Part shown: piece by piece, positions 17,962 to 27,700 of the stretch
Layout: each line of letters begins with the position of its first letter
Numbering within the stretch: the first letter of the stretch is position 1
Origin: Tardiphaga sp.
Lineage (GTDB): Bacteria > Pseudomonadota > Alphaproteobacteria > Rhizobiales > Xanthobacteraceae
Length of the DNA: 64,000 nucleotides
Assembly: GCA_030147505.1 (NCBI GenBank)
Contig: JASBVG010000017.1
Coordinates: 62,001 to 126,000 of the forward strand
Reading direction: 5' to 3'
The notes under the pieces: generated by a model
What the model was told of the DNA's origin: nothing
What the model saw: the letters and a program-made list of their open reading frames with translations, nothing else
Database searches by the model: none
Program-made: the position numbers and the translations under genes

Positions 17962-18962
17962 CTATGAGCGGTGTCGATGGAAGCCAGCACCGTCGCCTGA
18001 TCTCGATCTCGGTTCCCGTTCTGAACGAGGAGGGAAACATCGATCATCTGATCGCGCGGCTGCAGGGTGTCGCTCGCGACAATCCGGCCTACGACTTCGA
18101 GTTCGTGGTGACCGACAATGCGAGCACAGACGGCACCTTCGTAAAGCTCGCCGAGCATGCGGCGACCGAGCCGCGCCTCAGAGTGTTCAAATTCTCGCGC
18201 AATTTCGGATTCCAGCGATCGATCCTTTTCAACCTGCTACAGACGCGCGGCGATGCCGCGGTGCAGGTCGATGCCGACTTGCAGGATCCGCCGGAGCTCA
18301 TCACCGAATTTCTTGCGAAATGGGAGCAGGGATTCAAAGTCGTCTATGGGGTTCGCCGCAAGCGCAAAGAAAATGTCGCGCTGCTGTGGGCGAGGAGGCT
18401 TCATTACCGGCTGCTGAGCGCACTCAGTGAGGTCGAAGTGCCGGTTGATGCCGGAGACTTCCGGCTCACCGACCGGGCTGTCATCGAGCACCTGCGCAGC
18501 TTCGAGGATCGGTCCCCTTATATTCGTGGCATCATTGCGTCGATCGGCTATGCTCAGACCGGCATCGTTTACGATCGCGCCGAACGGGTCGCCGGCAAGA
18601 GCAAGTTCAATTTCTTCAAGCTGCTGACACTGTCCATCGACGGTGTTTGCAGTCAATCCACGAAGCCGCTGCAATACATTACGATGTTCGGATTTGCCGT
18701 ATGCGGTATTTCGATCGTTCTGATGCTGGTGTATCTGATCGATTACTTGTTCAGTTCATCGACAGATCAGCGTGGCTTTACGACGCTCGTGCTGCTGGTA
18801 CTGGCCTCGATCGGATTGAATGCTGCTTTCGTCGGTCTGCTCGGTGAATATATCGGACGGATATTCAATACCGTTCGCGGAGGCCCGGTGGCGATCGTAT
18901 CTGATCGAATTGAATCTCTCACGATGGCACCCGAGAGCAACGGGGAGGCAATTTCCAGATGA
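17958..18962 (+). CDS. GtrB-like glycosyltransferase family 2 (polyprenyl-phosphate glycosyltransferase)
   Basis: A 334-residue protein starting in an ATGA overlap with the previous gene. The GT2 domain has SISVPVLNEEGNIDHLIARL, VVTDNASTDGTF and the metal-binding DADLQDP. Two C-terminal membrane segments (YITMFGFAVCGISIVLML and TTLVLLVLASIGLNAAFVG) are typical of GtrB/DPM-like enzymes, which load a sugar onto undecaprenyl phosphate on the cytoplasmic side. Set between CDP-sugar genes and a GtrA gene, it probably makes undecaprenyl-P-(6-deoxyhexose). Confidence 0.9.
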   Translation: MTMSGVDGSQHRRLISISVPVLNEEGNIDHLIARLQGVARDNPAYDFEFVVTDNASTDGTFVKLAEHAATEPRLRVFKFSRNFGFQRSILFNLLQTRGDAAVQVDADLQDPPELITEFLAKWEQGFKVVYGVRRKRKENVALLWARRLHYRLLSALSEVEVPVDAGDFRLTDRAVIEHLRSFEDRSPYIRGIIASIGYAQTGIVYDRAERVAGKSKFNFFKLLTLSIDGVCSQSTKPLQYITMFGFAVCGISIVLMLVYLIDYLFSSSTDQRGFTTLVLLVLASIGLNAAFVGLLGEYIGRIFNTVRGGPVAIVSDRIESLTMAPESNGEAISR

Positions 18963-19732
18963 AGGCCGTTATTCTCGCAGGTGGATTAGGGACGAGACTT
19001 TCCGAAGAAACCGATCTGCGGCCGAAGCCGCTCGTCGAGATCGGCGGCCGACCAATTCTGTGGCACATCATGAAAATGTATGATGCGGCAGGGATCCGCG
19101 ATTTCATCATCTGCGGCGGCTACAAGGCCTCGATGATCAAGCGCTACTTTGCAAACTACCGGCTTGAGGAGAACGATATCGAGGTGGATACGTTCACCGG
19201 CGAGATCCGGTATCTCTCGTCGGCGGCGTCTGAACGCTGGAAAGTCGCTGTGATCGATACCGGCCTGAGCACGATGACAGGCGGGCGCCTCCAAAAGATA
19301 CGGCACCTCGTCGAGGACGGTCCATTCTGCGTCACCTACGGCGATGGGGTTTCCGATATCGACATTGCTGCCTTGGTTGCAGCCCATAAGGAACATGGCA
19401 AGCTTGCCACCATTACGGCTGTGCCCAGTCCCGGCCGTTTCGGCATCCTCGATATCAATGCCGGGGGCGGGGTCGATGAGTTCCTTGAGAAGCCACATGC
19501 GGAAATGGGGTGGATCAATGGGGGCTTCTTCGTGTTGGAGCCTCAAGCGCTCGATTATGTCGAAGATGAAACGACGATCTGGGAACGCGCGCCGCTGGAG
19601 CGCCTGGCAAAGGATGGTCAGTTGTTCGCCCATCGTCACTCGGGCTTCTGGAAGCCAATGGACACGCTCCGCGACAAGCGTGAGCTTGAACAATTGTGGG
19701 CGGATAATCCGCCATGGAAGACCTGGGTTTAG
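18959..19732 (+). CDS. rfbF: Glucose-1-phosphate cytidylyltransferase
   Basis: A 257-residue nucleotidyltransferase, the standard length for RfbF, starting in an ATGA overlap. It makes CDP-glucose from glucose-1-phosphate and CTP. The N-terminal pattern KAVILAGGLGTRLSEET with RPKPLVEIGGRPILWHIMK is diagnostic, followed by VTYGDGVSDIDI (metal-binding aspartates) and GWINGGFFVLEPQ. With rfbG it gives a complete path to CDP-4-keto-6-deoxyglucose. Confidence 0.96.
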   Translation: MKAVILAGGLGTRLSEETDLRPKPLVEIGGRPILWHIMKMYDAAGIRDFIICGGYKASMIKRYFANYRLEENDIEVDTFTGEIRYLSSAASERWKVAVIDTGLSTMTGGRLQKIRHLVEDGPFCVTYGDGVSDIDIAALVAAHKEHGKLATITAVPSPGRFGILDINAGGGVDEFLEKPHAEMGWINGGFFVLEPQALDYVEDETTIWERAPLERLAKDGQLFAHRHSGFWKPMDTLRDKRELEQLWADNPPWKTWV

Positions 19733-19741
19733 GATATCACG

Positions 19742-20428
19742 ATGAGCGCGCCCGAATTCGATCCCTACAGTAAGGACTACAAGTCTCTGGTGAACGAGTC
19801 GCTGGCGTTCTCGGGCTTCGATGTCGACTATTTTACGCGCGTGAAGGCCGAGTATCTGAAAGATATCTTGCAGGCATCATTCGGCCGCACCGAGGTCGAT
19901 GTGCTCGATCTTGGCTGCGGAATCGGGAATTATCATACACTGCTTCGTCCGTCTCTTCGCTCGCTTTCGGGCATCGACGTGTCGAGCGAAAGCATCAAGA
20001 TCGCAAAATCACGCAACTCGGACGTCAGCTACAGCGATTTCGACGGAGCGACGATTCCGTTCCAGGCGGGGGCATTCGACGTAGTGTTCGCCGTCTGCGT
20101 CTTTCATCATGTGCCGTTGAATGGACGTAACCGATTGGTCGAGGAAGCCCGGCGGGTTTTGCGTACTGGCGGGATCATGGTGATCTTCGAACACAATCCG
20201 ATCAACCCCTTGACCATGCGGGTCGTCAATCGCTGCGTGTTCGACAAGGACGCAATTTTACTGAAGAGCCCTGAAGTTGAAACCCTCCTGGTCGATCGAG
20301 GCTTTCAGGATGTGCGTTCACGCTTCATCCTCACCATCCCATCCTTCAACAAGATGACGCGTATTCTCGATCAGGCGTTCGGGTGTGTGCCGATCGGAGC
20401 GCAGTATTTTTCCATGGGGCGCGTTTGA
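19742..20428 (+). CDS. Class I SAM-dependent methyltransferase
   Basis: A 228-residue protein with SAM motif I VLDLGCGIGNYHTLL, motif II around DVVFAVCVFHHV and EEARRVLRTGGIMVIFEHN. These identify a Methyltransf_11-type enzyme. It sits between rfbF and a GtrA gene and overlaps the latter by the TGATG junction at 20426-20430, so sugar methylation within module A is likely; the acceptor is unknown. Confidence 0.85.
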   Translation: MSAPEFDPYSKDYKSLVNESLAFSGFDVDYFTRVKAEYLKDILQASFGRTEVDVLDLGCGIGNYHTLLRPSLRSLSGIDVSSESIKIAKSRNSDVSYSDFDGATIPFQAGAFDVVFAVCVFHHVPLNGRNRLVEEARRVLRTGGIMVIFEHNPINPLTMRVVNRCVFDKDAILLKSPEVETLLVDRGFQDVRSRFILTIPSFNKMTRILDQAFGCVPIGAQYFSMGRV

Positions 20429-20850
20429 TGCGCGTATGGAGCAATGCGAATCGAGCCGATCTCGGACCGCTGCTGATGCGGTTTGCTCTGTCGGGGCTTC
20501 TCAACGGCACCGTTTATGCGATTGCATTTCTCCTGGTGCTGCATTTCCTGCACTTCCCAAGCTATGCCGCCTCCATCTTCGGATATCTTGCCGGCGTCGT
20601 CGTCGGCTTCATCCTGCATCGAAACTTCACATTCCTTGTCGGTGGTACATGGATGTGGCAGTTGGCAAAGTATCTGATCGCCCAGGCGGCGGTGATGTCG
20701 GTAATTTCAGGTCTCTCCTATGTCGCCTCGACGACGCTGGAATGGCCGACTTACGCGGTCATCGGCCTTGGCATCGCGGTCGCGCCGATTCTGACATTCG
20801 CTTTGCTCAATTACTGGGTCTTTCCCCATAAAAACGGCTTGCTAGCCTGA
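20428..20850 (+). CDS. GtrA family membrane protein
   Basis: A 140-residue protein with four membrane segments: LLMRFALSGLLNGTVYAIAF, FLHFPSYAASIFGYLAGVVV, AQAAVMSVISGLSYV and YAVIGLGIAVAPILTFALL. HRNFTF after segment 2 and the terminal NYWVF are GtrA marks. GtrA is proposed to flip undecaprenyl-P-sugars made by GtrB. It completes module A with the GtrB-like GT2 and the GT-C-like protein at 21568. ATG 20428 overlaps the previous stop. Confidence 0.88.
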   Translation: MRVWSNANRADLGPLLMRFALSGLLNGTVYAIAFLLVLHFLHFPSYAASIFGYLAGVVVGFILHRNFTFLVGGTWMWQLAKYLIAQAAVMSVISGLSYVASTTLEWPTYAVIGLGIAVAPILTFALLNYWVFPHKNGLLA

Positions 20851-20860
20851 GGATCTCGAC

Positions 20861-21472
20861 GTGCCCGATCTGCGCAACATTCTCGCCGTGCCTCAAATCT
20901 ATCAGGCGTTTCAGCAATCCGGAGGTTTCTTCGGCGCGCGGCTGAAGACCATTCAGCGCTATCTGCCGATACAGGAGGAAGCACGGATCGTCGATGTCGG
21001 CTGTGGTCCGGGCTATCTCAGAAGTTTCCTGCCGTCGTCCTGTCGCTATTTCGGATTTGACACCGATGAGCGCTACGTTGCCCGCGCGCAGGCGACGCAG
21101 CAGCCCCACGATCAATATAGATGCCGGATATTCGACGAAGCGATGGCCGCCGAGGTCGCGCCGGTCGATATCATCATGATGAACGGTCTTCTGCATCATC
21201 TGACCGACGATGAGGCGCGTCGCCTGCTCGCGGCGTCAGTGTCAGCGCTCAGCGATGGCGGCCGGATTTTCACGCTCGATGGATGTTATGTGCCGGGACA
21301 GAGCCTCCTGCGTAAGAAACTGCTGGACTGGGATCGGGGCCGCTATGTTCGAGCCGAGGATCACTATAGGTCACTGTTTCCGGAGACGGTTACTCTCTCG
21401 ACGTATGTGGACGAAAACCTGTCCTGGATCAGCTATTCGTTCCTGAGCATGGTGGCGACCAAACGGCATTGA
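20861..21472 (+). CDS. Class I SAM-dependent methyltransferase
   Basis: A 203-residue protein starting at GTG 20861, ten bases after gtrA, with GAGGAT upstream. SAM motif I is ARIVDVGCGPGYLRSFL, followed by YFGFDTDERYVARA and DIIMMNGLLHHL. It is the second methyltransferase of module A and is followed by the GT-C-like membrane protein. Substrate unknown; sugar O-methylation is the simplest reading. Confidence 0.83.
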   Translation: MPDLRNILAVPQIYQAFQQSGGFFGARLKTIQRYLPIQEEARIVDVGCGPGYLRSFLPSSCRYFGFDTDERYVARAQATQQPHDQYRCRIFDEAMAAEVAPVDIIMMNGLLHHLTDDEARRLLAASVSALSDGGRIFTLDGCYVPGQSLLRKKLLDWDRGRYVRAEDHYRSLFPETVTLSTYVDENLSWISYSFLSMVATKRH

Positions 21473-21567
21473 GGTCGGGAGGTGGGATGGTTCGGAAGCA
21501 TCAAGCTTGAGATTTTAGCGGGGCCGTTTCCAGTTGCTGTTCTGACGAACCCGAGCATGAGAATAGA

Positions 21568-23643
21568 ATGACGACCGACAAATCTCCCTCATTGCCGCCG
21601 GCAAGCATTTTTAGCGCTTCCTTCCTCACGCTGGTGTTTTTTGCGCTATGTCCCATCGCTGTCTTCTTTGCGAATCCGGATGTCTTCGGCAATCGCGTCG
21701 GTGATATCGATACATGGTTTTATTACGGACACTTCACGCGACTCGGCGAGTATCGCAATGTCGAGGCATTGATCGGAAATAACTACTATCAGACACGCCT
21801 GCCGTATCTAATCCCTGGCTATGTCATCTTTTCAGTATTCTCCGAGCCGTGGGCGAAGTTCATTCTCGGCTATGTCAGCTATGCGGTGACGACGGCAAGT
21901 TTCTACTATCTGGTTTCCGCAAATTTCGATCGTCAGAAGGCGGCGCTGGTCACCGCGCTCTTTGCCACGGATGTCTTCTTCGTTCGTGGCTATGGCTGGA
22001 ATTACGTCGATATCGGTGTGATCGCGTATTTCACCATGGGAATGGCCGCGATGACATGGGCTGCGCGGAATGAAAACGGGCGTCTTGCGAAGATGGCGCT
22101 GGCAGGCTTTGCGTTTGCCTGCATGCTGTTCGTCCATTTCGGGGCCGTCATCCTCGCCGTGCCTGCTTTGGCCTATCTTTGGTATCTCATGCCGCAAGCG
22201 CGTTCCACGCGCGGACTGATCTTTCTGATCGGGGGATTGGTTCTGGGGGCGGCGACCGCTCAACTCGTCTTTGGTGTTCTGAACAAGGCGATCTGGGGTA
22301 GCCGCTTTTTCTTTCTACTGGAGCAGCTCGCCGTCGGGAGGATCGAGCTGCAGACCAATCCAAGTTGGGAGTCGCCGTTCGCGCTTCTCAAGAACGGTCC
22401 CTGGGTGACGGTTCACTTCGGAGTCTGGCTGGCGACGGTGGCGGCGCTGGTGATGGCCGCCATCGGCAGGATCAGGTTCGAATTGCGTGAAGTCGTGTGG
22501 CTGTTGTCGGTCGTGTTGCTCTACGCCGCCCTGTTTGCGGTCGATGCGGCCGGATGGTCCAACTTTACAATGAGGGAAGGTCTGCGCATGACGTTCTTCC
22601 TGACTGCGACCTACTTCTGCGTCCCATTTCTGCTCGGCACGATTTCGTCGCGAGCCGCGGTTCGGGGCGTCATTCTTCTGTCGCCGATCGCTTTGGCTGC
22701 GAATGTATGGATCCTGCCGAACGAGCATCTGATCGACGGACGCATTCTCGCCATCGCCATCGCGTTGGCGCTCGGGGTTGGAACCTATTTCCACCGCACG
22801 GCCGTCACCACTGCGACGCTCGTTATCGTCATTGCGGCGCGCTTCTTTGTGTCATGGCCGTTTGCCCAGAATGAGACGATTTATCAAGCGCATGCGTTGA
22901 TCCGCTCTCTGTCAGGAGAGGAGCTGCCACGTTTTATCATGTCGGATAAGGATCCGCTCTATGGCTCGATCCTCGCTTGTATCGTCAGCGCCTTTACAGA
23001 GAGGGCATGGTGGTTACACGGCATGAAATATCCGGAACTCCCTTCACATGCCGTTTGGAATAAGGCGAAAGTTTTTTTGCTTAGTTCGACACTAGGCGAT
23101 CCCGCAGACGCCTTAAAAGAGCTTGCCCCGAAAGTCGAAAAACTCGAGCTTATCGGTTCGTTTCGGCTCGGAAAAGGCAACAGTGCATTCACCGTTGCTC
23201 AGTTCGAAGCAAGTAACAGGATCAGTGTTCCCTCGCAGTTCGCAAAATTCAAGCGAAAGGAGCTCAGGATTCCTGCGGCCTCACTGCCATCCACCTTCGG
23301 CCCCGAAACGATCTCAGGCGAGGGGCGTAAAATCAAAGGTCCGGCGTCTCTCGCATATTTGACCTTCGGGCCCTATGTGTCGATCGCGAGAGGAAAGTAT
23401 CGTGTCGTGATCAGATACGGCGAGGTCTCCGGGACGCAGGATTGGGACGTTGTGGCACCGTTTCCAGAAGAAGGTCTTCGTGTCTTGGCGAGGGGCGTTT
23501 TCTCCGCAACGAAGGAAAATGGACAGGAGATTGCCGCCGAGATTGACGTTCCGCAGGATGTCATGAATCTCGAGGTTCGGACGCGTTTCTCGGGGCAGGG
23601 TAGCTTGGTTATTGATGCAATCAGCATTGTGCCGTTAGAATAA
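21568..23643 (+). CDS. GT-C-like polytopic membrane glycosyltransferase with C-terminal accessory domain 2
   Basis: A 691-residue protein with about eleven membrane segments over residues 1-450 and a soluble C-terminus. The first periplasmic loop has GDIDTWFYYGHF followed by NNYYQTRLPYLI; the protein at 36950 has GFLDPYVYAGYV followed by HTYYSSRIAYIF at the same place, so the two are paralogues with a shared Asp and Arg that could be catalytic, as in ArnT/PMT-like GT-C enzymes. The last 110 residues form a separate domain with FGPYVSIARGKYRVVI, resembling repeats in the 1103-residue protein at 43967. I infer that it moves the lipid-linked sugar of module A onto a glycan in the periplasm. Confidence 0.75.
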   Translation: MTTDKSPSLPPASIFSASFLTLVFFALCPIAVFFANPDVFGNRVGDIDTWFYYGHFTRLGEYRNVEALIGNNYYQTRLPYLIPGYVIFSVFSEPWAKFILGYVSYAVTTASFYYLVSANFDRQKAALVTALFATDVFFVRGYGWNYVDIGVIAYFTMGMAAMTWAARNENGRLAKMALAGFAFACMLFVHFGAVILAVPALAYLWYLMPQARSTRGLIFLIGGLVLGAATAQLVFGVLNKAIWGSRFFFLLEQLAVGRIELQTNPSWESPFALLKNGPWVTVHFGVWLATVAALVMAAIGRIRFELREVVWLLSVVLLYAALFAVDAAGWSNFTMREGLRMTFFLTATYFCVPFLLGTISSRAAVRGVILLSPIALAANVWILPNEHLIDGRILAIAIALALGVGTYFHRTAVTTATLVIVIAARFFVSWPFAQNETIYQAHALIRSLSGEELPRFIMSDKDPLYGSILACIVSAFTERAWWLHGMKYPELPSHAVWNKAKVFLLSSTLGDPADALKELAPKVEKLELIGSFRLGKGNSAFTVAQFEASNRISVPSQFAKFKRKELRIPAASLPSTFGPETISGEGRKIKGPASLAYLTFGPYVSIARGKYRVVIRYGEVSGTQDWDVVAPFPEEGLRVLARGVFSATKENGQEIAAEIDVPQDVMNLEVRTRFSGQGSLVIDAISIVPLE

Positions 23644-23715
23644 CATGGCTTCGTCGCAAGGCTGTTACCGCCGAATGAGTATGAATGTGAATTCGAATTT
23701 TGATCGGAACGCCCG

Positions 23716-24708
23716 TTGAGCAAGACAGCATTGGTGACAGGCGCCTCCGGTCAAGATGGTAGCTATCTGATTGAGCTATTGCGCGAGAACGGCTACTTTG
23801 TGCACGCGCAGTCACGGCAGAAGGTTACGAATGCGGCCGCCGATGAGATTCTGTGGCACGCTGGCGACATCGCGGATAACGAGTTTCTGACGCGTTTGAT
23901 CGATGATACCGCTCCAGACGAAATCTACAATCTGGCTGCGATTACACGTCCGAATTTGTCCTGGCAGAAGCCGGAGCAGACAGCGATTCTCAATGCATTG
24001 GTACCGCAGCGCATTTGTCAGATGCTCGTGGATGGTAAATCCTCCTGCCGTCTTTTCCAGGCTTCCACTTCAGAGATGTTCGATGGCGCGAGCGGGCAAG
24101 CGCAAAGTGAAGCGACGCCTTTCAATCCACAATCCCCTTACGGTATTTCAAAGTCCTTCGCGCATTATACGGTCGGTGCTTTTCGAACGCAGCGCGGATT
24201 GCATGCGTCCTGCGGTATCTTGTTCAATCATGAAAGTCCGCGGCGGCCGCTCGGATTCGTATCACAGAAAATAGCGCACGCCGTCGCTGCGATCTCATTG
24301 GGATTGAAAGAGACGCGTGAACTGGACGAACGGGGCATGCCAATCATGTCCGGTGGTAAACTCCGTCTCGGCAATATCCACACGCGCCGGGATTTCGGTT
24401 TTGCCGGCGACGTGGCTGAGGCGATGCACCTGATCGTTACAAGCGATCAGCCTGATGATTACGTGATCGGCACTGGTGAGAGCCACTCGATTGCCGAGTT
24501 TTGCCAGAGCGCGTTTCATTGCGTGGGTCTGAATTGGGAAGATCATGTTGTCATCGACGCCGCCTTAGTGCGCGCCGTTGATACACCTTTTACCGAAGCC
24601 GATGCTTCCCGACTGAAGTCTCGATTGGGATGGAAACCGAGGGTGAGCTTCGATGGGCTGGTCGAAATGATGGTCGCCGAGAGACAGCGGATCCTTCGCA
24701 GCGTTTAG
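23716..24708 (+). CDS. GDP-mannose 4,6-dehydratase-like SDR (second copy, divergent)
   Basis: A 330-residue SDR from TTG 23716. It has the Gmd-type loop TGASGQDGSYLIELLRENGY, then QASTSEMFDGASG, YGISKSFAHYT with catalytic tyrosine and lysine, FNHESPRR and RRDFGFAGDVAEAM. It is shorter than the Gmd at 14594 and lacks the GIKRRAS segment (here AQSRQKV), so it may use GDP-mannose or another NDP-sugar. Its stop overlaps that of the convergent large glycosyltransferase by four bases. Confidence 0.85.
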   Translation: MSKTALVTGASGQDGSYLIELLRENGYFVHAQSRQKVTNAAADEILWHAGDIADNEFLTRLIDDTAPDEIYNLAAITRPNLSWQKPEQTAILNALVPQRICQMLVDGKSSCRLFQASTSEMFDGASGQAQSEATPFNPQSPYGISKSFAHYTVGAFRTQRGLHASCGILFNHESPRRPLGFVSQKIAHAVAAISLGLKETRELDERGMPIMSGGKLRLGNIHTRRDFGFAGDVAEAMHLIVTSDQPDDYVIGTGESHSIAEFCQSAFHCVGLNWEDHVVIDAALVRAVDTPFTEADASRLKSRLGWKPRVSFDGLVEMMVAERQRILRSV

Positions 24709-27700
24709 TGATTCCTTGGTTCACGGCTCGCATGCAGGCCGCGCAGCATACCATTCATCCGGCGCGCCAGAACCGGCCACTGTCTCTGAGACAGCCACAC
24801 AGAGGCGCTCTCCTGCTTCTGGCGGCGCGTCTGCTGATCGCGCAGGAGGCATGCAATATCCTGGTCAATCAGGGCCTGCTCAAAACCGCTGAACCTGAAG
24901 ACTGCCTCCCCCAATTCGTCGAAGATGGCTGCCGGAGTGACAGCCACCGGAGTGCCGCTGGCGAGCGCAATCCGCACAGCACCGCTCGCGGATTCGTTGC
25001 TCTCGTCATAGGGCATGACGAGGAGGTCGCATTCGGCGAGCAAAGCGAGGCTGTCGTTGTCCGCCTGGAAGGCAGTATTCCAGTCGATCATGTCGTCGAC
25101 ACCGATCGATTGGGCAAGCGCCTTACATGCGGCAATTTCATTTACCGACACCGGGGAATCGTACTCAGCATTGACCAGCCGTAGCCTGACATTGGGCCAT
25201 TCCTTGCGTAGATGCGGCAGCGCCCGGATCAATTTTGAAATTCCCTTGCCCGGCAGGAAGAATCCATAGGATCCGATGATGGGAGCATCTTTGCGAGATA
25301 GTGCGCGCGCATCCACTGCTTTGAAACGTGGTGGAGCTCCGTGCGGAAAATGGGTGACATTCGCAACGAGACCGTAGTCTTTCAGACGATTGAGATCTGA
25401 AACCTGGTGAACCAGTATGCGGGTCGCGCTGTGGAGCGCAGCGATGACCGTGTCGAGTTCGTGGGCTGGGAGCTGTGCAAGCGCCGGAACTGAGTGGAGC
25501 ACCACGACGATCTTGCGAACCTTGAGCCGCGTATCTTGAAGTAGATGCGCGAGATTTGCCCAGGAGATCAGGCCTGGTTGATGCTGAATGACAACGATGT
25601 GGGGGTCATTGACGGCGATGCCGCGCGCCAGCCGAGCCATGACCGCTTGGTCGTCCAATAAACTCCAGGCCCGCACAACCGGTGCAAATTCTGAATTGGT
25701 AAAGTTTTCGGTGCGATCATCGCACAGGATGGTGAATTTCGAACTGTCCGTTGCCGGCTTATCTTGCAGTTTGGAAAGCAAGAAACGCGAATACTCGGCG
25801 ACGCCGCATTTTACGCTCCAGGTCGACACCCAGCCAATGCGAACTTGTTTGGTCGCGGGACGGGAAATCAGATCAACCGTGCTGTCGATCAGGCGATCGA
25901 CCCAGGCATCAGGAGCCAGTGCATCGGCAACATCAGCACCTGCTCGTTGAATTTTTCGATTCGACGCGCTCGCATTATCGAAGCGATCTCGGTGAAGCTC
26001 ATGAAGTGCCTTCGTCAGGTCGTCAATATCGGGTTCGACCCAGAGCGATGAGCCCTGCGTCACGTGGCTCTCTGATAGCGTGAAACGAAAATCGATGAAC
26101 CTCGAGTTTTCAGGGGTCGCGAAATCCAGATGACCGCCGTGGCCGGTTGTAATCAACGGCATTCGGGCAGCCATGGCTTCGGCGGCGGGCAGATTAAAGC
26201 CCTCTCCGCGCGTTGGAAGAACCATAGCATCGCACCGTCGAAACAATGCCAGCATCTCGTTGTTGTCGTAATCTTGTTCGATCACATGGATCGTGCCGAT
26301 ATCCGGCTCTTTCGCACGAAGATCGGCGACCTGCTGAACCACTGTGTTGTGTGGATTCGCAAATGTCTTGATAATCAGTTCGACATTGTCCTCGCGCCGG
26401 AATGCGCGGGCAAATGCCGCGAGGAGGATGTCTACCCCTTTTCGCGGAAAGCACGAAGAGACGTGGAGCAGCGTGAATGGACGCTGTGGCGTGCTGCTCG
26501 AGCGCTCAATCCCGACATTCCGATAGTGGGTCAAATCCGGTGCATATCCGATGTTAAGTATCGGGCGCCAGACGCCGGAATCGATCAATGCCTTTCGGAC
26601 GAACTCCGTCGGTGCAAGGACCGCTTCGAAGCCGTCATTGAGGGTCTGAACCATTTGATCCGGTAGGAGCGACTCTTCCCAAAAGATCATCGCAAGCCGG
26701 CGACCGGGGAGATCCGGGATCAGAATAGGATAGTGCTGACTGATGACGACTTGCGGCTCGGTAGGTGGCCTTCCGCGCGATATCAGAACTGCCATCTGAT
26801 CTTTTTGAGCGTCAGGCAATTTGGCGGAATCGAAGCTTGGGCCATTCTCCCAGGCAACGACACGCTGATGAGCTGGCCGTGCGGCCTCCATCGTTATCGC
26901 CATTGATCGATTCACCGCGGCGAGACTGTATGCGCCTTCGACATGTCCGACGAAGGTCGTGTGAAGGTTGCGGACGAGCCCTGCTCGCGTGTCTTCAGAA
27001 AGCGGTACGCTTGCGCCCGCGATCGCAAGAGCACGCAACAAAGTCGGCTTGTGGTGGTCGAGTTCGTATCGGTCAATGAAGGCGAGCTGACGCTCGATCA
27101 CCTCTCGGCGATAAACATCGTTTGTTGTCAGCCGAAGGAGTGCATCTGCAACGGCTTCTGATGATCGCTCAGGGAGCGGAATCGCGGCCTCGCCGATCGT
27201 ATACGCGATGGCTGAAACAGGCCATGCAATGACCGGCAGCCCATGCGCCATTGCTTCGATTAACGGTACGCCAAAGCCTTCGTGATGGCTCAGCGAGACA
27301 TAAGCATCGGCGGTGGCGAACCAGCGATGCAATTCCTCATCGGAAACGCCACCCGTCAGCGTCACGCGATCGGTGAGACCATGGGATTCGGCGCGGCGCC
27401 TGATTTCTGCTGGGTAGGCATCCTCGATGGAATCGAAGCGTCCCACGAGCACAAGGCGGCTCGGCTTGTCGTGTCGTTTACTGAACGCCGCGAAGGCGTC
27501 GACAAGGTCGGCCTGGCCCTTGGACTTCACGACCCTGCCAACGAACAGGATGGTGAACGGATCAGATGATGTCGCAGCACGAAGCGCTCGAATATCAGAG
27601 CGCCTTGGACGCAACGTGTTCAGGTCGAAAAGTAACGAACAGACCTCGGCATCGTCGTAACCGTAGTCTCGTAGTTCTAGCATATTGTATTCGCTGTCAG

